From IMG/VR virus record IMGVR_UViG_3300032087_006258, positions 1 through 22,976 of that record: 22,976 nucleotides of DNA; one strand, written 5' to 3'. The stretch is from a virus. The position numbers and the translations under genes are program-made. Below the pieces are notes generated by a model, which saw nothing but the letters and a program-made list of their open reading frames with translations, did not search any database and was not told the DNA's origin. Below, in pieces: positions 13,581 to 22,196 of this stretch. Each line of letters starts with the position of its first letter. Positions within the stretch are counted from its first letter, which is position 1.

Positions 13581-16267
13581 GCGAAAAGATTAGTTTTGTC
13601 CTTGATGCCACTGTTAAAGGCACGAAGGATATTGTTTCGACCACCACGGCTACCGAGCGTTTGACGGCGGCACTGGAAGAACAGCGTAGTGAGGTGAAAT
13701 CTCTCAATACTCAACTTCGGGAAGTCAAAGGATTCGATTCTGCCAGTAGCCGAGCAGCAAAGTTGGCTAAGCAAGTTTCTGGTGCTAAAGCGTCTATGAA
13801 TGCGCTTGGTATCGAGATGGAAGAAAATAAGCAGAAGACATCTCGTTTACGTGGTGAGTATGGCATTACTCAGGCTGAGATTCGAAGTCTGAACCAACAG
13901 ATGAAAAAGGCTTCAGGTGAAGGGGCACAACAACTCAAACTGAAGTTCAATGAAGCTAATAAGCGGCTTGAGTCGTTAAATGCTGAAATTCATCATGGCA
14001 AAGTTCGAACTACGGAATTAGGTGCGGCTTATAAAAAAGCATCAGGCAGAGTTGATTCCCTAACCGAACGCCAAACAAAACAACAGAATCGCTTACAGAG
14101 CTTAGGTGACGCGCTGAAAAAGGCAGGTGTCAGTACAGATAAGCTTGGTAATGAACAAAAGCGTTTGGAATCCCAAACTGAGAAATCAACGGCGGCCCTT
14201 GAGAAGCAAAATAGGCGACTTAAGGAAATGCAGACGATCCAAGGCCGTATTGATGCTAGAAAGGCAAAGCTTGGAGAAATAGGTAGTCAAGCAACCAGCT
14301 TGGCCATGGCGGCAGCACCATTGGCAGGCACCATGTGGTCTGCCATGAAGAATGAAAGTTCATTCGCGGATGTCAGTAAAGTCGTGGACATGACGCCGGA
14401 GCAGTCTTCTCAGTTACGTTCTTGGGCGTTGAAAACCTCTACTGATACGCCGATGAGTGCCAATGATATCAATGCGATGCTTGCGGCTGGTGGCCAGAGC
14501 GGGATTCAGGATATTAATGAGCTGAAAAGCTTTGTACTTGATTCGGCTAAGATGGGCGTCGCCTTTGATATGGAGGCCGGACAGGCTGGTGAAACCCTTG
14601 CTGTGTTTAAGGCGGCGATGGGACTTGATCAACAAGACGCTCTAGGTCTTGCTGGGCTCGCTAATCATTTATCTAACAACTCCAATTCAAAAGCCAAAGA
14701 CATTGCAGGGGTAATGTCTCGGGAAGGTGCGACGGCTAAAACCGCAGGTTTCTCTGTGAATGAATCAGCGGCTTTAGCTTCAGCCATGCTTTCAACGGGG
14801 ATGGGCGAAGAACGTACAGCAACGGCACTTAAAAACATATCAGGACGGCTGACATTGGGCGATGCGGCCAGTGGCACTCAGAAAAAGGCGATGACTGCAT
14901 TGGGTTTGGATACGGGTGATGTTGCCAGCTCTATGCAGCAAGACGCTTCGGGCACTTTATTGGAAGTGCTGGAAGCCATTAAAGATGCACCCATTGAAGA
15001 GCAAAGTGCGTTGATCAGTCAGATCTTTGGTGAAGAGGCCAAAGGGGCTGTGGCTGCGCTTGCAGGCAATACTCAGAACTTCACCAAAGCGTTGAAACTT
15101 GCCAAGCAAGGGCAAGATGTTCATATCGAATCCCTCCAGAAAGAATATGAGACCCGAGTTAGTACGTCTGAAAATGGCGTGGATATGTTCGTTAATAAAG
15201 TGAGCCGTTTGAGTGTTGTAATAGGAACGGCGTTATTACCTGCATTGAACTGGGTGCTTGAGCCATTGGGTAAAGGCGTTGATATGCTAGCCGATTTTGC
15301 TGAGGCCAACCAAACTGTTACAGCCGCAGTGGGAATTGGAGTTGCAGCGTTCATTGGCCTTAAAGGTGTACTACTAGCTGGCAAGGCCGCTTCGCTTATT
15401 TTTGGTAATACCTTGGATAAATCCCGTTTGTTTCGTAAGGGACTGAATAGGGAAACTAAAGAAGGTGGCAGAATTGCTGCAATGGCGGCTAAACGATGGC
15501 GAAGTCTTAATGCTGTCGTAGGTTCGAGCCGTGGGACAAGACAAAGCGGCATCAGTGGAGGGGCTCGTGGTGAGCGGTCTTCACGTCGTAAACGCCGGGG
15601 GCGAGGGTTATCTGGTTTAGCTCGCTCGGTTATGGATAACCGATTTGTTCAACCTAAAGGTGCAGCTTTGGCGATGGCTGGCTCTGGGATTGCAATGATG
15701 CCTATGAGTGCCATGGCGGCTGATGCCATCGAGATTGGTGGCGATGTGGCAGATAGCATGGGGAAAGTTGGTCTATCCCGAGTTTTGAAACCCCTAGGAT
15801 TGACGATGAACGCGGTCTCTGCTGCTGAAGGTATTGCCACGGGTAATATGGAGCAAAGTGGTGAAGCCTTGGGTGATATCGGTGGATCTTTGGGTGGAGG
15901 TGCCCTTGGCGCCGCAATTGGTACCATGATTTTGCCTGGCATAGGTACTGCTATCGGTGGCTTGCTGGGTTCTATTGGTGGGGGTATTGGCGGCGAGATG
16001 TTGGGTGGCTGGTTTGGACGTAAACTGGACTCACCCGAAAAAACGGCAGCGAAAGTTGATGCTGTTCAACAGAAAGAAGCGCAAGCAAGGCAACAGCCTC
16101 AAGTCACGTTTTCCCCTCAGATTCAAATCACGGGTGCTCAAGGTCAAGATGAGCAAGTAATAGCCAAAGAAATCACTCGCCAAATGGATCAGCAATTCTC
16201 TTATTTGATGGGTGAGAACACGCTTTCAACTCAATTAGGTTATGCCGCTATCGATCGAGATAGTTAG
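13577..16267 (+). CDS. Tail tape measure protein (gpT-like)
   Basis: This 896-residue protein fixes tail length and is later released during DNA entry. The first 230 residues are almost all coiled coil. A core resembling TP901-type tape measures follows, with SSFADVSKVVDMTPEQSSQLRSW and a GATAKTAGFSVNESAALASAMLSTGMG segment. There is a hydrophobic stretch near 575-605, a basic patch (GARGERSSRRKRRGRG) around 660-680, and a Gly-rich membrane-active region near 760-815. P2 gpT is about 815 residues. Its ATG overlaps the E' stop. The intact length makes this the strongest tail-length indicator here. Confidence 0.92.
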   Translation: MSEKISFVLDATVKGTKDIVSTTTATERLTAALEEQRSEVKSLNTQLREVKGFDSASSRAAKLAKQVSGAKASMNALGIEMEENKQKTSRLRGEYGITQAEIRSLNQQMKKASGEGAQQLKLKFNEANKRLESLNAEIHHGKVRTTELGAAYKKASGRVDSLTERQTKQQNRLQSLGDALKKAGVSTDKLGNEQKRLESQTEKSTAALEKQNRRLKEMQTIQGRIDARKAKLGEIGSQATSLAMAAAPLAGTMWSAMKNESSFADVSKVVDMTPEQSSQLRSWALKTSTDTPMSANDINAMLAAGGQSGIQDINELKSFVLDSAKMGVAFDMEAGQAGETLAVFKAAMGLDQQDALGLAGLANHLSNNSNSKAKDIAGVMSREGATAKTAGFSVNESAALASAMLSTGMGEERTATALKNISGRLTLGDAASGTQKKAMTALGLDTGDVASSMQQDASGTLLEVLEAIKDAPIEEQSALISQIFGEEAKGAVAALAGNTQNFTKALKLAKQGQDVHIESLQKEYETRVSTSENGVDMFVNKVSRLSVVIGTALLPALNWVLEPLGKGVDMLADFAEANQTVTAAVGIGVAAFIGLKGVLLAGKAASLIFGNTLDKSRLFRKGLNRETKEGGRIAAMAAKRWRSLNAVVGSSRGTRQSGISGGARGERSSRRKRRGRGLSGLARSVMDNRFVQPKGAALAMAGSGIAMMPMSAMAADAIEIGGDVADSMGKVGLSRVLKPLGLTMNAVSAAEGIATGNMEQSGEALGDIGGSLGGGALGAAIGTMILPGIGTAIGGLLGSIGGGIGGEMLGGWFGRKLDSPEKTAAKVDAVQQKEAQARQQPQVTFSPQIQITGAQGQDEQVIAKEITRQMDQQFSYLMGENTLSTQLGYAAIDRDS

Positions 16268-16291
16268 GGTGTAATTGTTAAGGGTTCGTCT

Positions 16292-16660
16292 ATGCATCAT
16301 TTAGTTATTGGTGAGTTTGTGTTTTCAGTGGGTGATAAAACACCTATCACTAAATTCGAGCGTACGTCACTTGGTGCCTTCTCTGAAGTGGGTTTGATTG
16401 ATGACGCTCGGTCGGAACGAACTGGGCGTCCACTTGAGACTATCGATATTAGTGGGAAGTGGTTGCAATACGGAGCCCATGAATCAGTAGAGAATATTCG
16501 GGGGTTTATCGATGAGCCCCAGCAAGTGAGCGATGGGCAGGGGAGAAACTTAGGACGCTGGACGATCCAACAGCTTAAAGAAGGAAAGTCATCGCTGGTA
16601 CATGATGGTCGGGCAATGGTGACTGATATTACTCTTCAGTTGAAGGAGTACCGTGGATGA
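16292..16660 (+). CDS. Tail terminator/completion protein gpU
   Basis: This 122-residue protein (MHHLVIGEFVFSVGDKTPITKFERTS... GRPLETIDISGKW) has the sequence pattern and place of P2 gpU, shorter than P2's by about 35 residues. It lies 24 bases after the tape measure with AAGGG upstream and overlaps gpX by ATGA. It is thought to act at the end of the tail during assembly. Confidence 0.8.
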   Translation: MHHLVIGEFVFSVGDKTPITKFERTSLGAFSEVGLIDDARSERTGRPLETIDISGKWLQYGAHESVENIRGFIDEPQQVSDGQGRNLGRWTIQQLKEGKSSLVHDGRAMVTDITLQLKEYRG

Positions 16661-16860
16661 AGGTAACCGCGAAGGTCGGTGAGTTGATCATCGACTTGTT
16701 ATATCTGCACACAGGGCAAGATAACGATCAGCTAGAGCAGGCGTTTTACCAGCTTAATCCGCATGTTCGTAATGAGGTGTTCCAACAAAATACTGTTGTG
16801 ACTATACCCGATGTGAAAGCAGCACCAAAACTCAAAACAGTTACTAAATCATGGGATTGA
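16657..16860 (+). CDS. Tail protein gpX, LysM-like
   Basis: This 67-residue protein, the same length as P2 gpX, shows LysM-like spacing: an early AKVGELIIDLLYLHTGQ, then LNPHVRNEVFQQNTVVTIPD. Small LysM-like proteins of this type help build the baseplate or attach it to the tape measure. It overlaps gpU (ATGA) and gpD. Confidence 0.75.
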   Translation: MKVTAKVGELIIDLLYLHTGQDNDQLEQAFYQLNPHVRNEVFQQNTVVTIPDVKAAPKLKTVTKSWD

Positions 16861-17837
16861 TGATGATTAATTTGATAGGGAAAAACGCGGATTTAATGTT
16901 GAATCGACTGAAGTCTTGGCGCCTGAAGGATGGAAATGGGACTGAGGGTGACAGCCTGACTCTGGTTATTAACTCGGATGACATTGATGGTATTCCCCCG
17001 AAGGGAGAGCGGTACTCTGTCATGTTGGGTGATGTACCCCGTGATGAGTTTCAGATTTCAAAACGGTCAATTAGCTTACACCCGCGAGAAATTACGTTGG
17101 TTTTAACTGTGGCCCCTTTTTCGATTACAGATGAAACCGGTTATAGGGAGCGCAAATCAGCGAGCTGGGACAATACAACTTTGGGGCAGGTGGTCTCGGA
17201 CTGTGTTACCTCTCATGGGTTCTCTGTTTTTGTGCATCCAAGATTACAAAAAATTGTAATCGAGCATTTGGATAGGTGTGAAGAGAGCACTCCAGCATTC
17301 TTAAATAGATTAGCGAAACAGTATGATGCAGTTGCAAAGCCATCAGAAGGACGATTTGTTTTTGTTCCCATTGGTGAGCAACGTAGCGCCTCAGGAAAAG
17401 CGATTCAATCCATTACCCTGTCACTTTATCAGGGCCGTGACCCTCAAGGACCTGCATTTATTAATGTGTCATCAGATCTTGATGGGCGTAATGATTTTAA
17501 CGGAGTTCGTGCCCATTACCTTTCAACTTCCGATGGTAGTCGAAAGGAAGTGAGGCTTGGAAGCTCTCCATTTAAGCTGCTTGGTAAAGACAAAAATAGC
17601 AAGGTGGAAGCCGAGCAGACCTGTGCTACTGAGCTTAGAAAACTGCAACGGCAGGGACGGAAAATCACGATAGATGCTCCGGTAAATCCAACCGCATTTG
17701 CCGAGGGTATTGTGATTATGGATGAGTCATTCCCTCGAGCATTTCAGGGGAATTGCTCGATTGACCAAGTTAGTTTCTCCGGCCAAGGGCTACAACCAAC
17801 ACGAATGGCTATTCAAGCGACATTGACAGGTGAGTAA
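16851..17837 (+). CDS. Baseplate hub / late control protein gpD
   Basis: This protein of up to 328 residues belongs to the P2 gpD family. The name late control is historical; gpD forms the central hub of the baseplate, related to T4 gp27. Recognisable parts are LTLVINSDDIDGIPPKGERYSVMLG near the start, the middle AFLNRLAKQYDAVAKPSEGRFVFVPIG and the VTSHGF segment. ATG at 16851, 16860 and 16863 are all possible starts; MINLIGKNADLML from 16863 best resembles relatives. The gene overlaps gpX, and its stop overlaps the integrase start. It is the only baseplate gene still complete in the window. Confidence 0.85.
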   Translation: MGLMMINLIGKNADLMLNRLKSWRLKDGNGTEGDSLTLVINSDDIDGIPPKGERYSVMLGDVPRDEFQISKRSISLHPREITLVLTVAPFSITDETGYRERKSASWDNTTLGQVVSDCVTSHGFSVFVHPRLQKIVIEHLDRCEESTPAFLNRLAKQYDAVAKPSEGRFVFVPIGEQRSASGKAIQSITLSLYQGRDPQGPAFINVSSDLDGRNDFNGVRAHYLSTSDGSRKEVRLGSSPFKLLGKDKNSKVEAEQTCATELRKLQRQGRKITIDAPVNPTAFAEGIVIMDESFPRAFQGNCSIDQVSFSGQGLQPTRMAIQATLTGE

Positions 17838-19117
17838 TGTTATCAACAAATATTCGACTTAATCAGCAAGCTTTATTCTCTTCAACTATCTCCCTCAAAA
17901 TATCTGACGCTCAAATTAAAAAGCACCTTCGAGATCCTCGCGTTCGCCAACTTAAAGATGTGCGATGCTCCCTATATTTGAAATTCAACAAAGCTAGAAC
18001 AGGTGGTACCTGGGTGTTAATGGAATACAAAAAGGGCAATCAGCTTGGCCATCGTATTGGTAAGTACCCCGCGACTCAGGCGAAACATATTATGGATTTA
18101 GTGAGTATTGCGTCCCAGCGTATTGCGGCCGGAGAAAAAGCTGAATGCAGCGGATTTGAAACAGTTGACCAGCTAATAAACTGGCATGTTGAGCGGGAAT
18201 TTAAATTACATCGGTCAACAACGCAGAGATTGCAGAACCTTAAAAGCATGGCGGAACAGCATGTGAGGTGCATGTTTGAGGGTTGGCCCGTCATGAAACT
18301 GTGTCACCAAACAGTAGACAAGCAGCTTATCCAGCCAATGTTTCAACAGGGTTATTCTCTAAGCTATGTACGTGCCAATTTTAACTTGATGAAGACGGCA
18401 TACTCTGCAGCAAAGAAGGTGAAGGAAATCACAGTAAACCCGATGTCAGATGTCCGGTTCAAAGACTTTTTCGGTGAAACCTTTTCTATATCTGCAGGAC
18501 AGGTTCGAGGTTGCCGTTTCAATACTGATCAACTTCCGGAAACGCTGATGGCCACTCAAAAGGCGGATCCAGATAAGCGGTTGCTGCTTACTTTAATTAT
18601 TGCCCACGGTACTCGGATAGGAGAAACCAGAAAAGCCAGTTGGGAATACATCGATTTGACTCAGAAGCGCTGGACTATTCCCGCTGAAGACACCAAGAAC
18701 GGTAAGCCTGTTGTCTATCCTCTGACAGATGGCATGGTTGAACTCTTGCGTTCATACCAAGAGTGGCAAGCTGTGCAAGGATATCAAACTGGGATGTTGT
18801 TCCCTTTGTCCAAACGAAGCCGAAAGCCGATCCACAGTACCACGGCGAGCACATGGGTGAGGGATATCTCGAAAAGAAAGTGGTCGGCTCATGACCTAAG
18901 GAAGCGGGCGAGGACAATCTGGCTTGAATTAGGCATCGACTATATTGTTTGTGAGGCATTACTGAATCACGCTCGTGACAAGCTTGACCAGGTATATATT
19001 CACACTCATATGGAGTTGCAGAAGAAAGATGCCCTCAAAACGTACCATCAATGGCTAAATTCTTGCTGGCACAACTGGCTATTACCTATTTCAATTCCAG
19101 AAACAACCCTTCACTAA
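17837..19117 (+). CDS. Tyrosine recombinase integrase
   Basis: This 426-residue integrase should integrate and excise the prophage by site-specific recombination. Catalytic residues are readable: Arg260 in HGTRIGE, the Lys of KNGKPVVYPL, His352 and Arg355 in AHDLRK, His378 in LNHA, and Tyr387 in QVYIH. The first 100 residues form a basic, arm-binding-like region (LRDPRVRQLKDVRCSLYLKF... GHRIGKYPA); a core-binding helical part follows. The ATG shares one base with the gpD stop (TAATG). That is odd for an integrase, because it would tie expression to late tail transcription unless an internal promoter exists. Protein length and motifs suggest a working enzyme. Confidence 0.92.
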   Translation: MLSTNIRLNQQALFSSTISLKISDAQIKKHLRDPRVRQLKDVRCSLYLKFNKARTGGTWVLMEYKKGNQLGHRIGKYPATQAKHIMDLVSIASQRIAAGEKAECSGFETVDQLINWHVEREFKLHRSTTQRLQNLKSMAEQHVRCMFEGWPVMKLCHQTVDKQLIQPMFQQGYSLSYVRANFNLMKTAYSAAKKVKEITVNPMSDVRFKDFFGETFSISAGQVRGCRFNTDQLPETLMATQKADPDKRLLLTLIIAHGTRIGETRKASWEYIDLTQKRWTIPAEDTKNGKPVVYPLTDGMVELLRSYQEWQAVQGYQTGMLFPLSKRSRKPIHSTTASTWVRDISKRKWSAHDLRKRARTIWLELGIDYIVCEALLNHARDKLDQVYIHTHMELQKKDALKTYHQWLNSCWHNWLLPISIPETTLH

Positions 19118-19178
19118 GCCTTATCACGACTGGATCCTTAAGTGATCTGATTCTAAACATCAGAGGATGAGAGAAAAT

Positions 19179-19469
19179 ATGGATAATTTGGCCCAAAGTG
19201 GCTCTATCGACCCGCATTTGGTTCGTGCAGCTCGGGCTGTTCCGCATCAAGTTGGCTTGGTTAAGTTGAGTAAGACGCAGCTGAGGGTGCTTCAGTCTAT
19301 TAAGTGTGGGGAGGAGGTTACTGCAGGTGATATTGCAGAACGATGTGGGTTGTCTGCTGCTTGGGCTAGCACCACTTTAAGGCGGTTGAGTGAGAGGGCA
19401 TATTTGGTAAGGAGGGTTGAATCGAAGCAAGTTGGTGGGCTTTGCTATTTGTATGAAAAAAACAACTGA
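19179..19469 (+). CDS. Small winged-helix (MarR-like) DNA-binding protein
   Basis: This protein of about 96 residues contains LSKTQLRVLQSIKCGEEVTAGDIAERCGLSAAWASTTLRRLSERAYLVRR, a clear winged helix with the recognition helix around SAAWASTTLRRL. It may regulate the integrase or its neighbours. ATG 19179 is chosen because GAGAGA lies just upstream; ATG 19167 would add four residues, but its AGAGG is too close. It begins 61 bases after the integrase stop. No ligand-binding or dimer part is seen beyond the wing. The target is unknown. Confidence 0.75.
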   Translation: MDNLAQSGSIDPHLVRAARAVPHQVGLVKLSKTQLRVLQSIKCGEEVTAGDIAERCGLSAAWASTTLRRLSERAYLVRRVESKQVGGLCYLYEKNN

Positions 19470-19577
19470 AGAACTACCAGTTGATACAAAAATATTTCTC
19501 AGGTGCGGGAGGTTGATAGCTAAAAAAGCGTAGGCTGCTAAGGTGAAACTAGTTGCATTCTGATGGATGTGACTATA

Positions 19578-19593
19578 CTGTATAAAAAAACAC
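19578..19593 (+). promoter_or_regulatory. LexA (SOS) box-like site overlapping a -10 element
   Basis: CTGT-N8-ACAC at 19578-19593 differs by one base from the LexA consensus CTGT-N8-ACAG and has the preferred TA-CTGTATA left arm and A-rich centre. A TATACT -10-like element (19574-19579) overlaps it. A further ACAG lies at 19605-19608. An ACTGTATA/TATACAGT inverted pair spans the region. The gene starts about 30 bases later. The site is a candidate only. Confidence 0.35.
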
Positions 19594-19624
19594 CATTAAT
19601 ATATACAGTGCATGGAGTGACATC

Positions 19625-20143
19625 ATGAAGAAAGCTATCACTATGATTACTTTTTTATGTTTGGCAGTAAGTAGCCACATGACTTTTGCTGGCAATAATG
19701 AAGATGAAAGCAATAGTTGGAAAAGAGATAATGATAATAAGCTGAAAGCTCGAGCGAGCTCATATGAAAATTCAGTTGATGGGATCATTGGTTCCTTTAG
19801 TAATGCCATTGGAACACGCGAACTTTATTTTTCTTTGGTTTGGGAAAATAAAAAATTCTGTCAAGATAAAGATGATGATTTTTCAGGAAAAACAACAGCT
19901 TATGTGAATGGTCAATCTATTTTATTTCATTATGGCTGTCATGAAAATCAATGGGTTAACTTTAAGGCTAGTAATAAAAAAGGTATAGATTTTATCATTA
20001 GAGAGTTCAATTCGAACCGAAATAAAATGGTTGAATTTACAATACAGTACCCCAACTCTGATGACTGGAGCATACATATACCAAATAAGAACTTTAGTTC
20101 TTTATATCAAGTAATTAAAGCCTCGACAAATGATACGTTATGA
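19625..20143 (+). CDS. Secreted/periplasmic protein of unknown function
   Basis: This 172-residue protein has a standard Sec signal peptide (MKKAITMITFLCLAVSSHMTFA, cut after Ala22). The mature part is hydrophilic, with an acidic, Asn-rich start, two Cys residues (KKFCQDKD and HYGCHEN) that could form one disulfide, and alternating beta-like segments. I do not recognise the family. GGAG lies 7 nt before the ATG. It has its own terminator, so it is probably a single-gene unit. Its AT-rich codon use differs from the tail genes and suggests moron-type cargo; a LexA-like site overlaps its predicted promoter. Confidence 0.7.
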   Translation: MKKAITMITFLCLAVSSHMTFAGNNEDESNSWKRDNDNKLKARASSYENSVDGIIGSFSNAIGTRELYFSLVWENKKFCQDKDDDFSGKTTAYVNGQSILFHYGCHENQWVNFKASNKKGIDFIIREFNSNRNKMVEFTIQYPNSDDWSIHIPNKNFSSLYQVIKASTNDTL

Positions 20144-20167
20144 GGTTTTCGTCCAGTAGTAACGTAG

Positions 20168-20191
20168 GCGCCTCAAATTGGCGCTTTTTTT
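20168..20191 (+). terminator. Intrinsic terminator after secreted-protein gene
   Basis: Stem GCGCC/GGCGC (20168-20172 with 20180-20184), 7-base loop, then seven T. It closes the 19625-20143 gene and its stem arms match those of the terminator at 12851. Confidence 0.8.
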
Positions 20192-20642
20192 GTTCAAAAT
20201 TAGCAGGCTTTTAGGTTCTTCTAAGGGCTGAAACCTTACATACGAGGCCACAGCGCGGGGAATGAAAATTTTTTAGGCTTCTAAGTCACCACCACCAGGT
20301 TTGTATCAGAAGTAGCCAACTATGATTTAGACTATGAGCGTTATGCGTAACATATTTTTATTTGTCGTGACTAATGAAATTAACTATGCAGCTCAGAACA
20401 ACAAGAGTGAGCTGCTTTTAAAGTAGCTAAGAATCGATTGTCTAATAATTGACTTAATCATAAAGGGAAATATCTTAAACTCTAAGACTAAAGAGTAGTT
20501 TTCTCAAAAGCCTCGAATATACGGCATACCTTAACTTATCTTTCGAATTTCACCTGATAAAAACTGTGGAGATCATATAAGTAATGGGGCATAACGATGT
20601 TATAAAAAATGCGAGGTATGGAGCATTCTTTTGGAAAACGTG
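20192..20642. other. Non-coding stretch between convergent genes
   Basis: No gene is supported in these 450 bases. A hairpin lies at 20388-20419. A 30-codon frame at 20334-20426 lacks a ribosome site. A short TTTTAGG...TTCTAAG motif occurs twice (near 20205 and 20271). Both flanking genes are transcribed toward this region. Confidence 0.6.
20388..20419 (+). terminator. Possible terminator-like hairpin
   Basis: GCAGCTCA (20388-20395) and TGAGCTGC (20408-20415) form a perfect 8-bp stem with a 12-base loop, followed by TTTT. The T run is short, and no gene is known to end here on the plus strand. Confidence 0.4.
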
Positions 20643-22196
20643 TTAATTGGCTTGAATCTTCAGAATTTCAATTAGTTTCATGTCGGTAATAGAGGCTAGA
20701 GTTGATTCTGATACTTTAACATTGTCAAATTTAGATAGGTCGTCAAAAAATATATCTTGCAAATTACAGTCTACGAGATTCGCACCAGATAAATCAGCGC
20801 CGCTAATATCGGCCCCAGTTAAGTTTGATTCTGTAAAGTCGCACTGAGACAATTTTGCATTCTGGAGGTTTGCACCGCAAAGTACAGATGTACGAAACAG
20901 TGCCTCTTTTAGGTCAGCTTTATAGAAATTTGCACCTTGAAGTTCCGATTTAGAGAAGTCACTATGTACAAGTATAGAATTGGAGAATTGGCATGATTTC
21001 AGGGTTGAGGAGCTGAAGTCAGAGTAACGAGATGTGACTTTGTAAAAATTTGCGAATTGCATGCTTGAGCCTCTGGCATATAGCATATCCATTACTGCCT
21101 CCGAAAAATTTGCATTTGGCGCTATAGCATGACGAAAGTCCGCGTCATTAATTGATGATTGAGAAAATACTGTACCTACAAACAAAGCAGATTCGGCATC
21201 AATACCGTTCAAGGATGATAGGCTAAGATTGGAAAAGCTAAAATCAGAAAACGCAATTATTGATCCGTCGAGAAAAGTGTAGTTGAAATCTGACATAATG
21301 AATTTGGATTCGCGCAACTGTGATTTTGGAAGGCTGATTAGACTTAAATTTGAAAAATTGCAATGAATTCCTGTAATAGGGTATGGCGTCTTAAATATGT
21401 TAATGTGGTTTTCTTTAACAAACGCTATCAGTTTCTTTGTGAAATAACTTTGGAAAAGCTTAGCGTCCGCAAGGTCGCTTCTAATAATCTTTATTTCATC
21501 GATACTCAATGATTTAGATAAATAATTACGTTTAGAATTGTTGTCGAATAATTCCAAGTCGAATGGGAACAAGTAATCATCAGAAACATGGGTTGTCTGA
21601 GTAATGGCAGTTTTTATATACTCAAAGGCAGGCCTCTTGAAATTATTTCCGTAATCTCCGGATAAGAATCCTGAAATGTTATATAACGCTGAAACTCTGA
21701 GAGATAATTTCCCTTCATTATTTGAAGAATCAAATGATCCAGATATCCATTGCTGTTGTTGATGGAAATCTTTTAAGTTAGTATCTTTTCGAGCATTTTC
21801 TATATTTCTTAAATGATTTTTGTCTCTATAAAACCAGACCAAGTATAAAACAAAAAGTGATGATGTTAAGACGAGAACACTAGAAATCGATCGCGAGTCT
21901 AAGGATTCAGGCCGATTAGGTAACCATTTTATAAAATCCTGAATGTCTATTCCTAATATATTAATGCTATCTCCGTTTTGAGCTACCGCTGCTATGTTCC
22001 ATATCAAGATAATAGAGACAAATGCAAACCCTAAACCTGATAAACCAGCTATAAGCACGAATAGCCACCTCTGGTGAATTAACATATCAAAGAATTTTTT
22101 GGACGTAAGTTGAGGGCGGTATACGCGATAGATAGCAACCATTCGCCATGCGATTCTCGCCTTGACTGTTACTTCCGCTTTTAATTTAATGCTCAA
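20643..22196 (-). CDS. Membrane pentapeptide-repeat protein
   Basis: This 517-residue protein has two TM helices, about residues 44-72 and 104-124, separated by a loop of about 30 residues. A cytoplasmic SLRVSALYNISGFLSGDYGNNFKRPAFEYIKTAI region follows, typical of membrane pentapeptide proteins. From about 275 to 485 come repeats of the A(N/D)(L/F)xx type (GANFYKADLKEALFRTSVLCGANLQNAKLSQCDFTESNLTGADISGADLSGANL). Such repeats fold as a right-handed quadrilateral beta helix. The biochemical role is not known from sequence. The start is TTG 22196, supported by AGAGAGG 8 nt upstream; no ATG is nearby. The AT-rich make-up resembles the cargo genes at the left. It may be prophage cargo or chromosomal. 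Confidence 0.85.
   Translation of the reverse strand: MSIKLKAEVTVKARIAWRMVAIYRVYRPQLTSKKFFDMLIHQRWLFVLIAGLSGLGFAFVSIILIWNIAAVAQNGDSINILGIDIQDFIKWLPNRPESLDSRSISSVLVLTSSLFVLYLVWFYRDKNHLRNIENARKDTNLKDFHQQQQWISGSFDSSNNEGKLSLRVSALYNISGFLSGDYGNNFKRPAFEYIKTAITQTTHVSDDYLFPFDLELFDNNSKRNYLSKSLSIDEIKIIRSDLADAKLFQSYFTKKLIAFVKENHINIFKTPYPITGIHCNFSNLSLISLPKSQLRESKFIMSDFNYTFLDGSIIAFSDFSFSNLSLSSLNGIDAESALFVGTVFSQSSINDADFRHAIAPNANFSEAVMDMLYARGSSMQFANFYKVTSRYSDFSSSTLKSCQFSNSILVHSDFSKSELQGANFYKADLKEALFRTSVLCGANLQNAKLSQCDFTESNLTGADISGADLSGANLVDCNLQDIFFDDLSKFDNVKVSESTLASITDMKLIEILKIQAN

Noticed and set aside
2323-17837. Tailocin (R-type pyocin-like particle) after capsid loss
   Set aside because: Baseplate V, W, J and I genes are missing together with the capsid, while terminase and portal genes remain. 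A working tailocin would show the opposite pattern.
17837-19117. Linear plasmid-prophage with protelomerase, as in some Vibrio phages with similar genes
   Set aside because: The gene here is a standard tyrosine integrase, and no protelomerase or telomere palindrome is visible in the window.
20334-20426. 30-codon frame starting ATGAGCGTTATGCG
   Set aside because: No ribosome site, and it runs into the hairpin at 20388-20415; codon content is not distinctive.
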